Origin: JAJPJE01 sp963724985 | GTDB lineage: Bacteria > Acidobacteriota > Terriglobia > Terriglobales > Acidobacteriaceae | NCBI GenBank assembly: GCA_963724985.1 | Contig: CAVRWV010000006.1 | Location: 1-64,000, forward strand | Direction: 5' to 3' | DNA length: 64,000 nucleotides | Shown here: piece by piece, positions 20,177 through 29,406 of the stretch | Position numbering within the stretch: the first letter of the stretch is position 1 | How the letters are laid out: each line of letters opens with the position of its first letter | Program-made: the position numbers and the translations under genes | Notes under the pieces: generated by a model | Database searches by the model: none | What the model saw: only the letters and a program-made list of their open reading frames with translations | Told to the model about the DNA's origin: nothing

Positions 20177-22121
20177 ATGGGGCAAACAGTCGTTGAAAAA
20201 ATCGCCCGGCTAAACATGGCGGAAGGCCCGGCGCGACCTCTGCGTGCTGGAGATTTCCTGTCGATCCGGCCAGCTCACATCCTGACTCACGACAATACCT
20301 CTGCTGTGATCAAGAAGTTCAAATCGATTGGTGCGGACAGCGTGTACGACGCGCGCCAACCGGTCTTCGCGCTCGATCACGATATTCAGAATCAGTCTGA
20401 GGACAATCAAAAGAAGTACCGTGACATTGAGGCCTTCGCGCGACAGCATAAGATTGATTTCTATCCTGCCGGCATGGGTATCGGGCATCAGATGATGGTC
20501 GAGCAGGGCTACGTCACGCCGGGTTCGTTCGTAGTCGCCTCGGATTCCCACTCCAATATGTACGGCGCGCTGAGCGCGATTGGTACGCCGGTTGTTCGGA
20601 CCGATGCTGCGGCCGTGTGGGCCACAGGCGAGTTCTGGTGGCAGATACCGCGCACCATCCAGGTAGTGCTCGAAGGGCGTTTGACGAATGGAGCGTGCGG
20701 CAAGGACGTCATCATTACTTTGTGCGGGCTCTATAACAACGAAGAGGTCCTCAACGCCGCGATTGAATTTGGAGGACCCGGAGTGGCCGCGCTTTCGATG
20801 GATGACCGGCTCTCGATCGCCAACATGACCACTGAATGGGGAGCTCTCGTTGGCTGGTTCCCCTGCGATCACGTCACGATCGCGTGGCTTGCAGGAGCAA
20901 CTTTCACTTCGTCTCAGCCGCAATGAATCGCCGCGCTACACCGAAAGCGATCTGCGCAATTGGGAGGGTTCGGCTCCGCGTCCCGATCCTGATGCTAACT
21001 ATGCTGCGCGCGTCACGCTCGATCTCGGCGAAGTTACCCCGCACGTTTCCGGACCAGACACCGTTCAGGTTATGTCCTCATTGGCGGAGATCCAGCAGCG
21101 AAGAGTTCCCATTAACAAGGCCTACCTGGTTTCGTGCGTAAACTCGCGCCTGTCGGATTTGGAGGCAGCCGCCCGTGTGCTCGAAGGGCAGAAGATCGCA
21201 GATGGCGTGAAACTCTATTTTGCCGCGGCGTCGAAATCGGTCCAGGAGCAAGCGGAGCTACTTGGAATCTGGCAATCCATCTTGAAAGCTGGCGCGACGC
21301 CCCTTCCGCCTAGTTGCGGTCCCTGTATTGGTCTTGGCAAGGGATTGTTGGAGGCTGGCGAGGTCGGCATTTCTGCCAGCAACCGCAACTTCAAAGGCCG
21401 CATGGGATCGAAGGACGCAAAGTGCTACCTCGGGTCACCTGCGGTAGTGGCGGCTTCCGCCGTGGCCGGTTACATCACTTCACCCGTGAGGGCCGGAGCA
21501 CCTAAGCCGCTGACGCATCGGTACGAAGCTGGATCGACTGCGCCGATGCTCGCAGAGAAGGTAGAGATCATCCGCGGATTTCCCGAGCGCCTGCGCGGCC
21601 GTCTCGTGTTCCTTCCCAAGGACAACCTGAACACCGACGGGATCTACGCCGGAGCTTACACCTATCGCGAAGACATGACGTCCGAGATGATGGCCCGGGT
21701 CATCTTCGACAACTATGATCCACAGCTCTCTGCGCTTGTGAAGCGCGGCGACATCGTCGTAGGTGGCTTCAACTTCGGAACTGGTTCCAGTCGCGAGCAG
21801 GCCGTTACCGCGCTGAAGGCCGCGGGCATTCCACTGGTGATCGCCGGTTCTTTCTCGCAGACCTATCTCCGAAACGCATTCAACAACGGATTTCTCTGCA
21901 TTGAGGTTCCGGAGCTCGTGAATGTTCTGAAGCAGGAGTTCGCGGCTGCCGACGTGAAGTCGCATATCCCTGGCGACGAAATCGAAGTGGACTTCACCAC
22001 CGGAACACTGACTTATCGAAGCAAGCGCTTCAATTTCCCGGCGCTGGGCAGCGTGCCGCAATCGCTGATCGTAGCTGGAGGAGTCGAAAATCTGGTGAGG
22101 AGCAAGCTGCAGCAGGTATAG
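20177..22121 (+). CDS. Single-chain aconitase/homoaconitase-like hydratase (frame-disrupted)
   Basis: About 648 aa with large (LeuC-like) and small swivel (LeuD-like) domains in one chain, as in homoaconitase. Visible: VVASDSHSNMYGALSAIGTP, the three 4Fe-4S cysteines in YLVSCVNSR and SCGPCIGLGKG, and the swivel-domain GGFNFGTGSSREQAVTALKA. One extra T near 20890 (TGGCTTGCAG for TGGCTGCAG) shifts the frame between TIAWL and QEQLSLRLS; on either side the protein is intact. It is 13 bases after the MmgE/PrpD gene and 34 before a dehydrogenase of the isocitrate type, so citrate/isocitrate interconversion is the most natural role. Homoaconitate or isopropylmalate cannot be excluded. Confidence 0.85.
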
Positions 22122-22155
22122 AGACTGGCGGCTGCAAGTAAGCAGGAAAGCATCT

Positions 22156-23373
22156 ATGGCGAAACACACAGTCGTAACCATGCCGGGCGATGGCATCGGC
22201 AACCAGGTTCTTCCCGAAGCGATTCGCGTGCTCGATGCTGTCGGTTTCGAGGCCAGCTACGTCCACGCCGACATTGGCTGGGAATGCTGGCGTAGGGAAG
22301 GCAACGCACTCCCCGAGCGCACAATCGAGTTGCTGGCGAAGCACAAGCTGGGCCTGTTTGGCGCGATTACGTCGAAGCCCAAGAAGGCTGCCGAGGCCGA
22401 ACTCAATCCCGAACTCAGAGGCAAAGGTTATTCATACTTCAGTCCCATTGTGACGATGCGTCAACGATTTGGTCTCGATATCTGCATGCGCCCCTGCATT
22501 GGATTTCCGGGAAATCCGCTGAACTTCATTCGTAAGAAGCCCGATGGGGGTTTTGAAGAGCCACAGGTCAACGTGGTCGTGTTCCGGCAGAACACCGAGG
22601 GCCTCTACGCGGGAATTGAGTGGACCAATCCACCAGTGGCAGTTCGCGCCGCGCTCGACACGCATCCGAAGTTCAAGCCGTTCAAAGATGTGAAAGGCGA
22701 AGATCTGGCCATCTCCGTGCGCGTGATTACCCGAACGGCGGCCACGCGTATTGCACGAGCAGCGTTCGAGTATGCGAAGAAGTTCGGCTATAAGAACGTC
22801 ACCATCTGCGAGAAGCCTAATGTGCTGCGCGAAACCAGCGGGCTAATGGAAGACGCTGCCCGGCAGGTTGCGCACGATTTTCCGGGAATTCCCCTCTGGT
22901 CGACGAATATCGACGCGCAGACCATGTGGCTGACCAAAAATCCCGAAGACTACGGCGTCATCGTCGCCAGCAATTTATTTGGCGATGTGATCTCCGATGC
23001 CTTCGCCGGTCTGATCGGCGGCCTGGGCTTTGCGGCCTCTGGAAACATTGGTCCGGAGGTCGCCGTATTCGAGCCAACTCACGGATCGGCTCCGAAATAT
23101 GCCGAACTGAATCCTCCCATCGTGAACCCGATTGCAATGATCCTGTCCGCCGCGATGATGCTCGACCACATCGGCGAGAGTGACAAGGCGAATCAGATTC
23201 GCGCCGCCATCGCGCACGTCGTGAAAGAAGGCAAAGTCCGAACCTACGACATGATGCGTATCCCGGGCGGAGCGAAGTCCTTGAGCCAGGGTGCGGCTTC
23301 CACGACGCAGATGGCGGATGCAATCTTGCATGCATTAGAGAAAGTTGCGGATCACGCGGCGGTGGGTGCGTAG
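22156..23373 (+). CDS. Isocitrate/isopropylmalate-type dehydrogenase
   Basis: 405-aa beta-decarboxylating dehydrogenase. N-terminal GDGIGNQVLPEAIRVLDA, substrate-loop region TMRQRFGLDICMRPC, NTEGLYAG, catalytic Lys/Tyr region ICEKPNVLRETSGL, and the family signature NLFGDVISDAFAGLIGGLGF with Asp residues for metal; cofactor region EPTHGSAPKYA. The His-Gly-Ser-Ala-Pro run suggests NAD rather than NADP. Intact and in the citrate-type operon directly after the aconitase-like gene, so isocitrate to 2-oxoglutarate is the favoured reaction; homoisocitrate or 3-isopropylmalate are alternatives. Confidence 0.9.
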   Translation: MAKHTVVTMPGDGIGNQVLPEAIRVLDAVGFEASYVHADIGWECWRREGNALPERTIELLAKHKLGLFGAITSKPKKAAEAELNPELRGKGYSYFSPIVTMRQRFGLDICMRPCIGFPGNPLNFIRKKPDGGFEEPQVNVVVFRQNTEGLYAGIEWTNPPVAVRAALDTHPKFKPFKDVKGEDLAISVRVITRTAATRIARAAFEYAKKFGYKNVTICEKPNVLRETSGLMEDAARQVAHDFPGIPLWSTNIDAQTMWLTKNPEDYGVIVASNLFGDVISDAFAGLIGGLGFAASGNIGPEVAVFEPTHGSAPKYAELNPPIVNPIAMILSAAMMLDHIGESDKANQIRAAIAHVVKEGKVRTYDMMRIPGGAKSLSQGAASTTQMADAILHALEKVADHAAVGA

Positions 23374-23380
23374 AGGAAGT

Positions 23381-24602
23381 ATGGCAAGCGCAACCGATGT
23401 AAGAACGGAAATCTTTGAAGCCGGGCGCGCGGGAAAAGATGTGCGTTCCGACCTGCACGTAGTTTTCGCGCCGCAAGGTTCAGGCGGGCTGCAAATCGAC
23501 CTGAAGTCGCGCGTGGCCACTTACTACGGCGAATCCATACGAGCGCAGGCCGAGCAGGTCCTGCAGAAGCTTGGTGTAGCGCATTGCCAGCTCTCGATCG
23601 AAGACGAAGGCGCGCTGCCCTTCGTGATCTCGGCACGAATCGAAGCGGCGGTCAGGAAGTCTGGCCTTGCGAATTCGGCCCGGGCATTTTCTGAGCAGAT
23701 GCCGCTTCCGACGGCATCGGCTCGCGATCGTGTACGTCGTTCCCGCCTTTACCTGCCGGGCGCTGAGCCAAAGTATTTCATCAATGCGGCACTGCACGAG
23801 CCGGACGCCATCATCCTTGATCTGGAAGACTCGGTTCACGCCTCGGAAAAGTTCGCTTCGCGAATCCTCGTGCGCAATGCCTTGCGGAGCGTGAGCTTCG
23901 CCAATTGCGAACGGATGGTCCGCATCAATCAACTGCCGCTCGGTCTCGAAGATCTGAAAGAGATTGTTCCTGAGCAGCCGGACCTGATCTTAATTCCAAA
24001 AGTAGAGCGTCCGGAGCAGATCATTGACGCAGCGCAAGCGATTGCGAGAATCAGCGGAGGCCAGCGTCCGATCTGGCTTATGCCGATTCTTGAATCCGCG
24101 CTCGGAATCGAAAACGCCTATGCGATTGCGACGGCCAGCAAAAGCGTCGTCGCGCTCACCATCGGACTTGAAGACTACACCGCCGATCTCGGCATGGCGA
24201 AGACCGTCGAAGGCAGCGAATCTCTTTACGCTCGCACGCGCCTGGTGAACGCCGCGAGGGCCGCGAGCATACAGGCCATCGATTCGGTATTCGGCGACGT
24301 CGGTGATATGGACGGTCTTGCGCGTTGGGGTCAGCATTCACGCGCGCTTGGGTTCGAAGGTATGGGCTGTATTCATCCCGCGCAGATTCCCGTCATTCAT
24401 CAGGCCTTTGCTCCATCTGCCCAGCGAGATCGAGAAGGCCCTCAAAATCGTTGCCGCCTACGAAGACGCGCAACAGCGCGGCTTGGGCGTGGTGAGCCTC
24501 GGATCGAAGATGATCGATCCTCCAGTGGTGAATCGCGCACTCAAACTCGTGAACACCGCGCGATCGATGGGCCTGATCGCCGCGCCAGAGGGGACGAAGT
24601 AA
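23381..24602 (+). CDS. citE: Citrate lyase CitD-CitE fusion (acyl carrier + beta subunit; frame-disrupted)
   Basis: From ATG 23381 (AGGAAG upstream). Residues about 1-105 resemble CitD, the citrate lyase acyl carrier: QGSGGLQIDLKS, YYGESIRAQAEQVLQKLGV, IEDEGALPFVISARIEAA; the Ser in GSGG is the candidate prosthetic-group site. A linker leads to CitE (RSRLYLPGAEPKYF, DAIILDLEDSVH, RINQLPLG, LIPKVERPEQI, LESALGIENAYAI, IGLEDYTADLG, GCIHPAQIPVI). One extra G at 24419 (CATCTGCCC for CATCTCCC) shifts the frame; the next frame carries EIEKALKIVAAYEDAQQRGL and stops at 24600-24602. In the family CitE cleaves citryl-ACP to oxaloacetate and acetyl-ACP. The CitF start overlaps the stop (TAATG). The fusion is unusual. 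Confidence 0.85.
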
Positions 24603-26176
24603 TGCAGGTCGCAAAAGACATCGAACTCGCCCGTAATGCCGCTGGCCGACTCGTGCTTCTCCATGTGAATGGTCGCGAGCAGACTCCTTTTCTCGGTGTT
24701 GGCAAGTACGAACCACAAGGCTCCAAGGCTGGTGCGCCGATCCGGTCGTCTCGCGACTATCCCGCCAACGGAGACAAACGTGTTCCAGACCTGGAAACTG
24801 CCCTGCGTCTCTGCGGGCTCCGCGACGGCATGGTGATTTCCTCACATCATCATCTACGCGATGGGGACACGATCGCCCTCACTGCTCTTCAAACCGCCGC
24901 CCGCATGGGCGTCAAAGATCTGATGTGGTTCCCGAGCGCGTCGTTTCCGTCGCAATCTCCGGTTATCGATCTGATGGAAGCTGGTGTCGTGCATCACATC
25001 GAAGGATCGATGAACGGCCCGCTCGGCGATTACTGTTCGCGCGGCAAGATGCGTGGCTATGGCGTGCTGCGTTCGCACGGCGGACGTTGGCAGGCGATTC
25101 AGGATGGCGAAGTGCATATCGACATTGCCATCATCGCTGCTCCTACCGCTGATCCGTTCGGCAATGCCACCGGTTCGATCGGCAAGTCTGCATGCGGATC
25201 ATTGGGCTTCGCGCTGGCCGATTCCATTCATGCCGATCACGTGATCGTGGTAACGGACAATCTAGTGCCATTCCCATGTGTCCCGTGGCAGATCCAGGGA
25301 AATAGTGTCGATTATGTCGTGGAGGTGCCGTCGATTGGCGATCCCGCGAAGATCGTTTCCGGCACAACGCAAATCACGCGTAGTCCCGACCGCTTGAAGA
25401 TTGCCGAATACGTTGCGCGCTTCGTGCGCGACGCGGGCATCATGCGCGACGGGTTTTCGTTCCAGGCCGGAGCTGGAGGCATTGCGCTCGCGTTCGTCGA
25501 CTATCTTCGCCAGATGATGAAGGATGCAGGCGTGAAGGCCAGTTTCGTGCGCGGAGGTTCGACCAAATATCTGGTTGAGATGCTGCAGGAAGGGCTCACC
25601 GGTTACATTCTCGACGGACAGACCTTCGATCTCGACGCGGTTCGTTCCATCGCCACGGATCCGCGTCATGTCGCGACCTCTCCCTTCACGTCCTACAACT
25701 ACCACGGCAAAGGGAACTTCGCGTCCATGATTGACGTGGTTGTCCTCGGCGCCACCGAAGTTGACGTTAACTTCAACGGTAATGTCGTGACCCACTCCGA
25801 TGGACGCCTGCTGCACGGCATCGGCGGCTGGCAGAACTGCCTCGCGGCGGGCTGCACGATTCTCGCAGTCCCATCGTTCCGCGATCGCATTCCGGTGATC
25901 GTTGACGAGGTGACTACGCTCACCGGCCCGGGTGAGTTGATTGACGTCATAGTGACCGAGCGGGGAATCGCGATCAATCCGCGACGACAGGACCTTCTGG
26001 ATGCAGTGAAGGGATCGAAGCTGCCGATCCGTCCGATCCAGGACATCCAGCGCGAAGTCTTTCAGATTTGCGGCGGAGCACCGCAGAAGCCGAAGCTCAC
26101 GGACAATCCGGTTGCCGTTGTGAAATGGGTGGACGGCACCGTCATCGACACGGTCTGGCAAATCGCGAACGTTTAG
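24602..26176 (+). CDS. citF: Citrate lyase alpha subunit (CitF)
   Basis: 524 aa, ATG overlapping the CitDE stop. In citrate lyase CitF is the citrate:acetyl-ACP transferase. Family-like blocks: DGMVISSHHHLRDGD, EAGVVHHIEGSMNGPLGDYC, SHGGRWQAI, FGNATGSIGKSACGSLG, AFSFQAGAGGIALAF-type region (FSFQAGAGGIALAF), FTSYNYHGKGNFA, VNFNGNVVTHSDGRLLHGIGGWQNC and ERGIAINPRRQDLL. Length is as expected for CitF. No CitC ligase or CitX/CitG prosthetic-group genes are seen in this window. The apparent single reading frame running from 23345 through 26176 is an artefact of the CitE frame error and not a real CitDE-CitF fusion. The gene ends 20 bases from the convergent rocD. Confidence 0.92.
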   Translation: MQVAKDIELARNAAGRLVLLHVNGREQTPFLGVGKYEPQGSKAGAPIRSSRDYPANGDKRVPDLETALRLCGLRDGMVISSHHHLRDGDTIALTALQTAARMGVKDLMWFPSASFPSQSPVIDLMEAGVVHHIEGSMNGPLGDYCSRGKMRGYGVLRSHGGRWQAIQDGEVHIDIAIIAAPTADPFGNATGSIGKSACGSLGFALADSIHADHVIVVTDNLVPFPCVPWQIQGNSVDYVVEVPSIGDPAKIVSGTTQITRSPDRLKIAEYVARFVRDAGIMRDGFSFQAGAGGIALAFVDYLRQMMKDAGVKASFVRGGSTKYLVEMLQEGLTGYILDGQTFDLDAVRSIATDPRHVATSPFTSYNYHGKGNFASMIDVVVLGATEVDVNFNGNVVTHSDGRLLHGIGGWQNCLAAGCTILAVPSFRDRIPVIVDEVTTLTGPGELIDVIVTERGIAINPRRQDLLDAVKGSKLPIRPIQDIQREVFQICGGAPQKPKLTDNPVAVVKWVDGTVIDTVWQIANV

Positions 26177-26196
26177 GCCGATGGACTAGGCGAGCT

Positions 26197-27411
26197 TTAC
26201 TCCAGCACCTTCCGAATTCGCTCCATCGCCCAGTCGATCTCGTCGCGCGTGATCACCAACGGCGGCGCCAGCCGGATCACCTTCTCGTGGGTCTCTTTGC
26301 ACAGAACGCCTAGGTCTTTCAGCGCTTCGCAATACGGACGCGCGGCGCTGGTCAGTTCAATTCCAATCCACAAGCCTCTGCCGCGAATTTCCTTGATCAG
26401 CGGGCTTTGCAACTTTCGCAGCTCTTGCCGGAAGTAACCGCCCAGTTCCGCCGAATTCTCGACCATCTTTTCTTCGACCAGCACACGTAACGCCGTGCGC
26501 GCGACAGCGCAGCCCAGCGGGTTTCCCCCGAAGGTGCTTCCATGATCGCCAGGCCGGAAGACGCCCAGCACGCGGCGCGACGACAGGACCGCGGAAACAG
26601 GATAGAAGCCGCCCGCCAGCGCTTTGCCGATAATCACCACATCCGGCACGATGTTCTCGTGCATCGTAGGCAAACAGTTTTGCCAGTACGGCCTAATCCA
26701 GACTGAATTTCATCCGCGATCATCAGCACCCGATTCTCGGAGCAGATCTCGCGGACCTCGCGCAGGTATCCGGTGGGAGGAATGATGATCCCCGCTTCGC
26801 CTTGAATCGGTTCGAACAGGAACGCGCATGTATTCGCCGTGATCGCCTTGCGTAGTGCATCGGCATCGCCAAAGGGAATGATCTTGAAGCCCGGCGTGAA
26901 CGGTCCAAAGCCATGGCGATATTGCTCGTCGCTCGAAAAACTGACGATCGTAACGGTGCGCCCGTGGAAGTTATTCGCGCAGACAATGATCTCTGCCTGC
27001 CCGTCGGGGATTCCTTTCACATCGTATCCCCACTTGCGCGCGGCTTTTACTGCTGTCTCTACGGCTTCTGCGCCGGAGTTCATGGGCAAAGCCATTTCCA
27101 TCCCGGTCAGGTCGTGAAGTTGTTGATAGAGGAGCGGCAACTGATCATTGCGGAACGCGCGCGAAGTCAACGTGACGCGCTCAGCTTGCTCATGAAGAGT
27201 TTTCAGGATCTCCGGATGGCAGTGTCCCTGGTTCACGGCCGAATACGATGCCAGAGCAATCGAGGTAGCGCTTGCCTTCCACGTCCCACACCCACACACC
27301 CTTGGCACGGTCGATCACCACGTCCAGCGGATGATAATTGTGAGCACCATACCGCTCTTCGAGCTCAATATAATTCTGCGTTAACTTGGATTCTTCAATC
27401 ATGGTCGGCAC
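26197..27411 (-). CDS. rocD: Ornithine aminotransferase (three frame errors)
   Basis: PLP-dependent class III aminotransferase converting ornithine and 2-oxoglutarate to glutamate semialdehyde and glutamate. N-terminal ELEERYGAHNYHPLDVVI and VEGKRYLDC; then YSAVNQGHCHPEIL, MNSGAEAVETAVKAARKWGY, NNFHGRTVTIVSFS, FEPIQGEAGIIIPP, ADEIQSGLGRTGK; then PDVVIIGKALAGGFYPVSAV with the Schiff-base Lys, and DHGSTFGGNPLGCAVA. This is ornithine-aminotransferase-like rather than generic. Three extra bases break the frame: near 27255 (LDC|LASYSAV), near 26680 (TGK|LFAYD) and near 26662 (YD|HENIVPD); removing them gives one continuous protein of about 400 aa. Last gene of the minus-strand amino-acid block, 16 bases after pyrB. 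Confidence 0.88.
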
Positions 27412-27427
27412 AGCGGTTCCTCCCAGC

Positions 27428-28399
27428 TTACTTCAAATCGTTCTCCAGCAGCATGGTCAAAAGAGCCATGCGCACATATAAACCGTTCTCGGCCTGGCGG
27501 AAGTAGAGGGCCCGCGGGTCCTGATCTACGGTTTTATCCAATTCCACCGTGCGCGGCAGCGGGTGCAGGATCATGGCATTCGGCTTCATTCGCTGCAGCA
27601 CGGATGAGTCAATGGTGTATTGCTTCCGCGCCGCATCGACTGCGCGATCCGGCCGAATTCTAGTCTGGTAGATGACGTCCGCTTCGCTGATTGCCTGGCT
27701 GATGTTCGAGGTCAACTCGTACCGGATGCCGTGCCGGTCCAGATAGTCGAGAATATCGGGCTGCATCTGCAACTCCGGCGGGCTCACGAAGAAGATCTTG
27801 ATGCGCTCGAATTTTGCCAGCAAATACGCCAGCGAACGCACCGTACGCCCGCGATCCAGTTCACCAATGAATGCCAGGCTGAGTCCGTCGAGCGGCCGTT
27901 CGCGATAAATCGTGTAGAGGTCGAGCAGAGCCTGCGTGGGATGTTGTCCCCCATCTCCTTCGCCAGCATTGATTACCGGCACCGGAGAGACCGCCGCTGC
28001 GCGCTGTGCTCCACCATACTCGTGATGGCGGATCACGATCACGTCGGAATAGCTGCCGATAATGCGAATCGAGTCCTCCACTTGCTCGGCTTCAATTTCC
28101 GACGAAAACGCCTTGGCCTGCTCGGTAGACAGTACCCGACCGCCCAGGCGGTGCATGGCCGCCTCAAAGCAGAAGCGTGTACGCGTCGAGGGCTCATAAA
28201 AGAGCGTGGCCATGATGCGGTTGTGATAGTCGAGGGTGCCGCCACGCGCTACCACTCGCTCCATACCGCGCGAGCGCGCGAAGAGTTCCATCAGCAACGG
28301 CACCGTAAATTGCTGCGACTCGATTACATGTCGCAAGGGCCCAGAGCCGGCTGTCGCATTCATGAATTCTTTAATTCCGTTTTGTACTGGATTGTTCAT
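27428..28399 (-). CDS. pyrB: Aspartate carbamoyltransferase, catalytic chain
   Basis: 323 aa (possible later start at MNATAG). Carbamoyl-phosphate site FYEPSTRTRFCFEAAMHRLGG, HPTQALLDLYTIY with GEGDGGQ before it, IGELDRGRTVRSLAYLL, RIRPDRAV and LHPLPRTVELD are all ATCase-type; the ornithine-binding HCLP of OTCase is absent. Ser is replaced by Cys in the RTRFCFE block. ATCase makes N-carbamoyl-aspartate for pyrimidines, but here it overlaps arcC by four bases and shares an operon with argF, which ties it to carbamoyl-phosphate use. No PyrI chain is present. A divergent carbamoyltransferase of altered specificity remains possible. Confidence 0.85.
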   Translation of the reverse strand: MNNPVQNGIKEFMNATAGSGPLRHVIESQQFTVPLLMELFARSRGMERVVARGGTLDYHNRIMATLFYEPSTRTRFCFEAAMHRLGGRVLSTEQAKAFSSEIEAEQVEDSIRIIGSYSDVIVIRHHEYGGAQRAAAVSPVPVINAGEGDGGQHPTQALLDLYTIYRERPLDGLSLAFIGELDRGRTVRSLAYLLAKFERIKIFFVSPPELQMQPDILDYLDRHGIRYELTSNISQAISEADVIYQTRIRPDRAVDAARKQYTIDSSVLQRMKPNAMILHPLPRTVELDKTVDQDPRALYFRQAENGLYVRMALLTMLLENDLK

Positions 28400-29388
28400 C
28401 GTGTAGCCGGCATCTCCAATTCGTGATGTGTTTGGCGCAATCGGCTGTCAGGCAGGATGTGTGTTCCTTCCGCTCCGGCGACAGCGGCGCACAGATGCGG
28501 ATAAGACGTGATGATTGCCTCTTTGCCGCCGCCTTCCAGAAACCGCAGCGCCGATTCGACCTTCGGTCCCATGTTGCCGGGAGGGAACTGGCCCGCGTGG
28601 AAGTAAGCCTGCAACTCTTCGGCTGCGACTGTTCTAAGCGGCCGCTGTGTCGGCTTCTTGTAATCGAGATAGACGAAATCCTCGTCCGTGGAGATCACGA
28701 ACAGGTCTACGCCCAACTCGGAAGCCAGCAGTGCCGATGCGCGGTCTTTGTCGATCACTGCCTCAACGCCGCGAAGTGTTCCGTCTGCGCTCGCCACCAC
28801 AGGAATCCCTCCACCCCCAGCAGCGATTACGAGCACTCCATTCGCCACCATCTCACGAATCACTTCAAGTTCAACAATCTCCAGCGGCTCCGGCGAAGGC
28901 ACTACGCGGCGGTATCCTCGGGCGGCATCTTCCACGATCGACCATCCCTCCGCTTCGCGCCGTCGTTCTGCTTCCGCACGTGAATAGAAGGGGCCGATTG
29001 GCTTGGTGGGATGACTCATAGCGGGATCATTCGCCGATACGATGGTCTGCGTCATGATGCTGACTACAGGCACGGAAAGGTGCTGAGCCGCGAGTTCGTC
29101 TTTCAGGGATCGCGAGAGCAGGTAGCCGATTTCGCCCTGGCTCGCAGCGCCGCATACATCCAGCGGTTGTCGAGGAACCTGGTCCGACGCGCGCTCCGAT
29201 CGCAGCAACTGCGCCCCAACCTGCGGTCCGTTGCCGTGCGTGAGCACTAGTTTGTAGCCCGTCTGGATGAGACCGACAATGGCGTTGGCTGTCTGGCGGG
29301 CATTCGCTAGTTGCTCGGCAACTGTTCCTTTCTCGCCCGCCCGAATGAGCGAATTGCCACCAATCGCGACTAAAGCTGTCTTGGGCAT
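28396..29388 (-). CDS. arcC: Carbamate kinase
   Basis: 330 aa, amino-acid kinase fold. LVAIGGNSLIRAGEKG, LVLTHGNGPQVGAQLLRSE, YLLSRSLKDEL, VSPEPLEIVELEVI-type block (read as VVPSPEPLEIVE), VIAAGGGGIPVV, VIDKDRASALLASEL, FVISTDEDFVYLDY, GNMGPKVESALRFLE: a full set for carbamate kinase. The reaction is reversible: carbamoyl phosphate + ADP to carbamate + ATP. It lies 18 bases after argF and overlaps pyrB, so it could burn carbamoyl phosphate from citrulline or supply both transferases; sequence cannot decide the direction. Confidence 0.95.
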   Translation of the reverse strand: MPKTALVAIGGNSLIRAGEKGTVAEQLANARQTANAIVGLIQTGYKLVLTHGNGPQVGAQLLRSERASDQVPRQPLDVCGAASQGEIGYLLSRSLKDELAAQHLSVPVVSIMTQTIVSANDPAMSHPTKPIGPFYSRAEAERRREAEGWSIVEDAARGYRRVVPSPEPLEIVELEVIREMVANGVLVIAAGGGGIPVVASADGTLRGVEAVIDKDRASALLASELGVDLFVISTDEDFVYLDYKKPTQRPLRTVAAEELQAYFHAGQFPPGNMGPKVESALRFLEGGGKEAIITSYPHLCAAVAGAEGTHILPDSRLRQTHHELEMPATR

Positions 29389-29406
29389 GCGTCTCTGCCG
29401 CTGAAC

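Noticed and set aside
23345..26176. Apparent single 943-residue CitD-CitE-CitF fusion
   Set aside because: An extra base at 24419 throws CitE into the CitF frame; the correct frame ends CitE with a normal C terminus at 24602, overlapping the CitF start.
27190..27411. Separate small genes at the rocD 5' and 3' ends
   Set aside because: Each piece is part of one ornithine aminotransferase reading; removing three single bases joins them.
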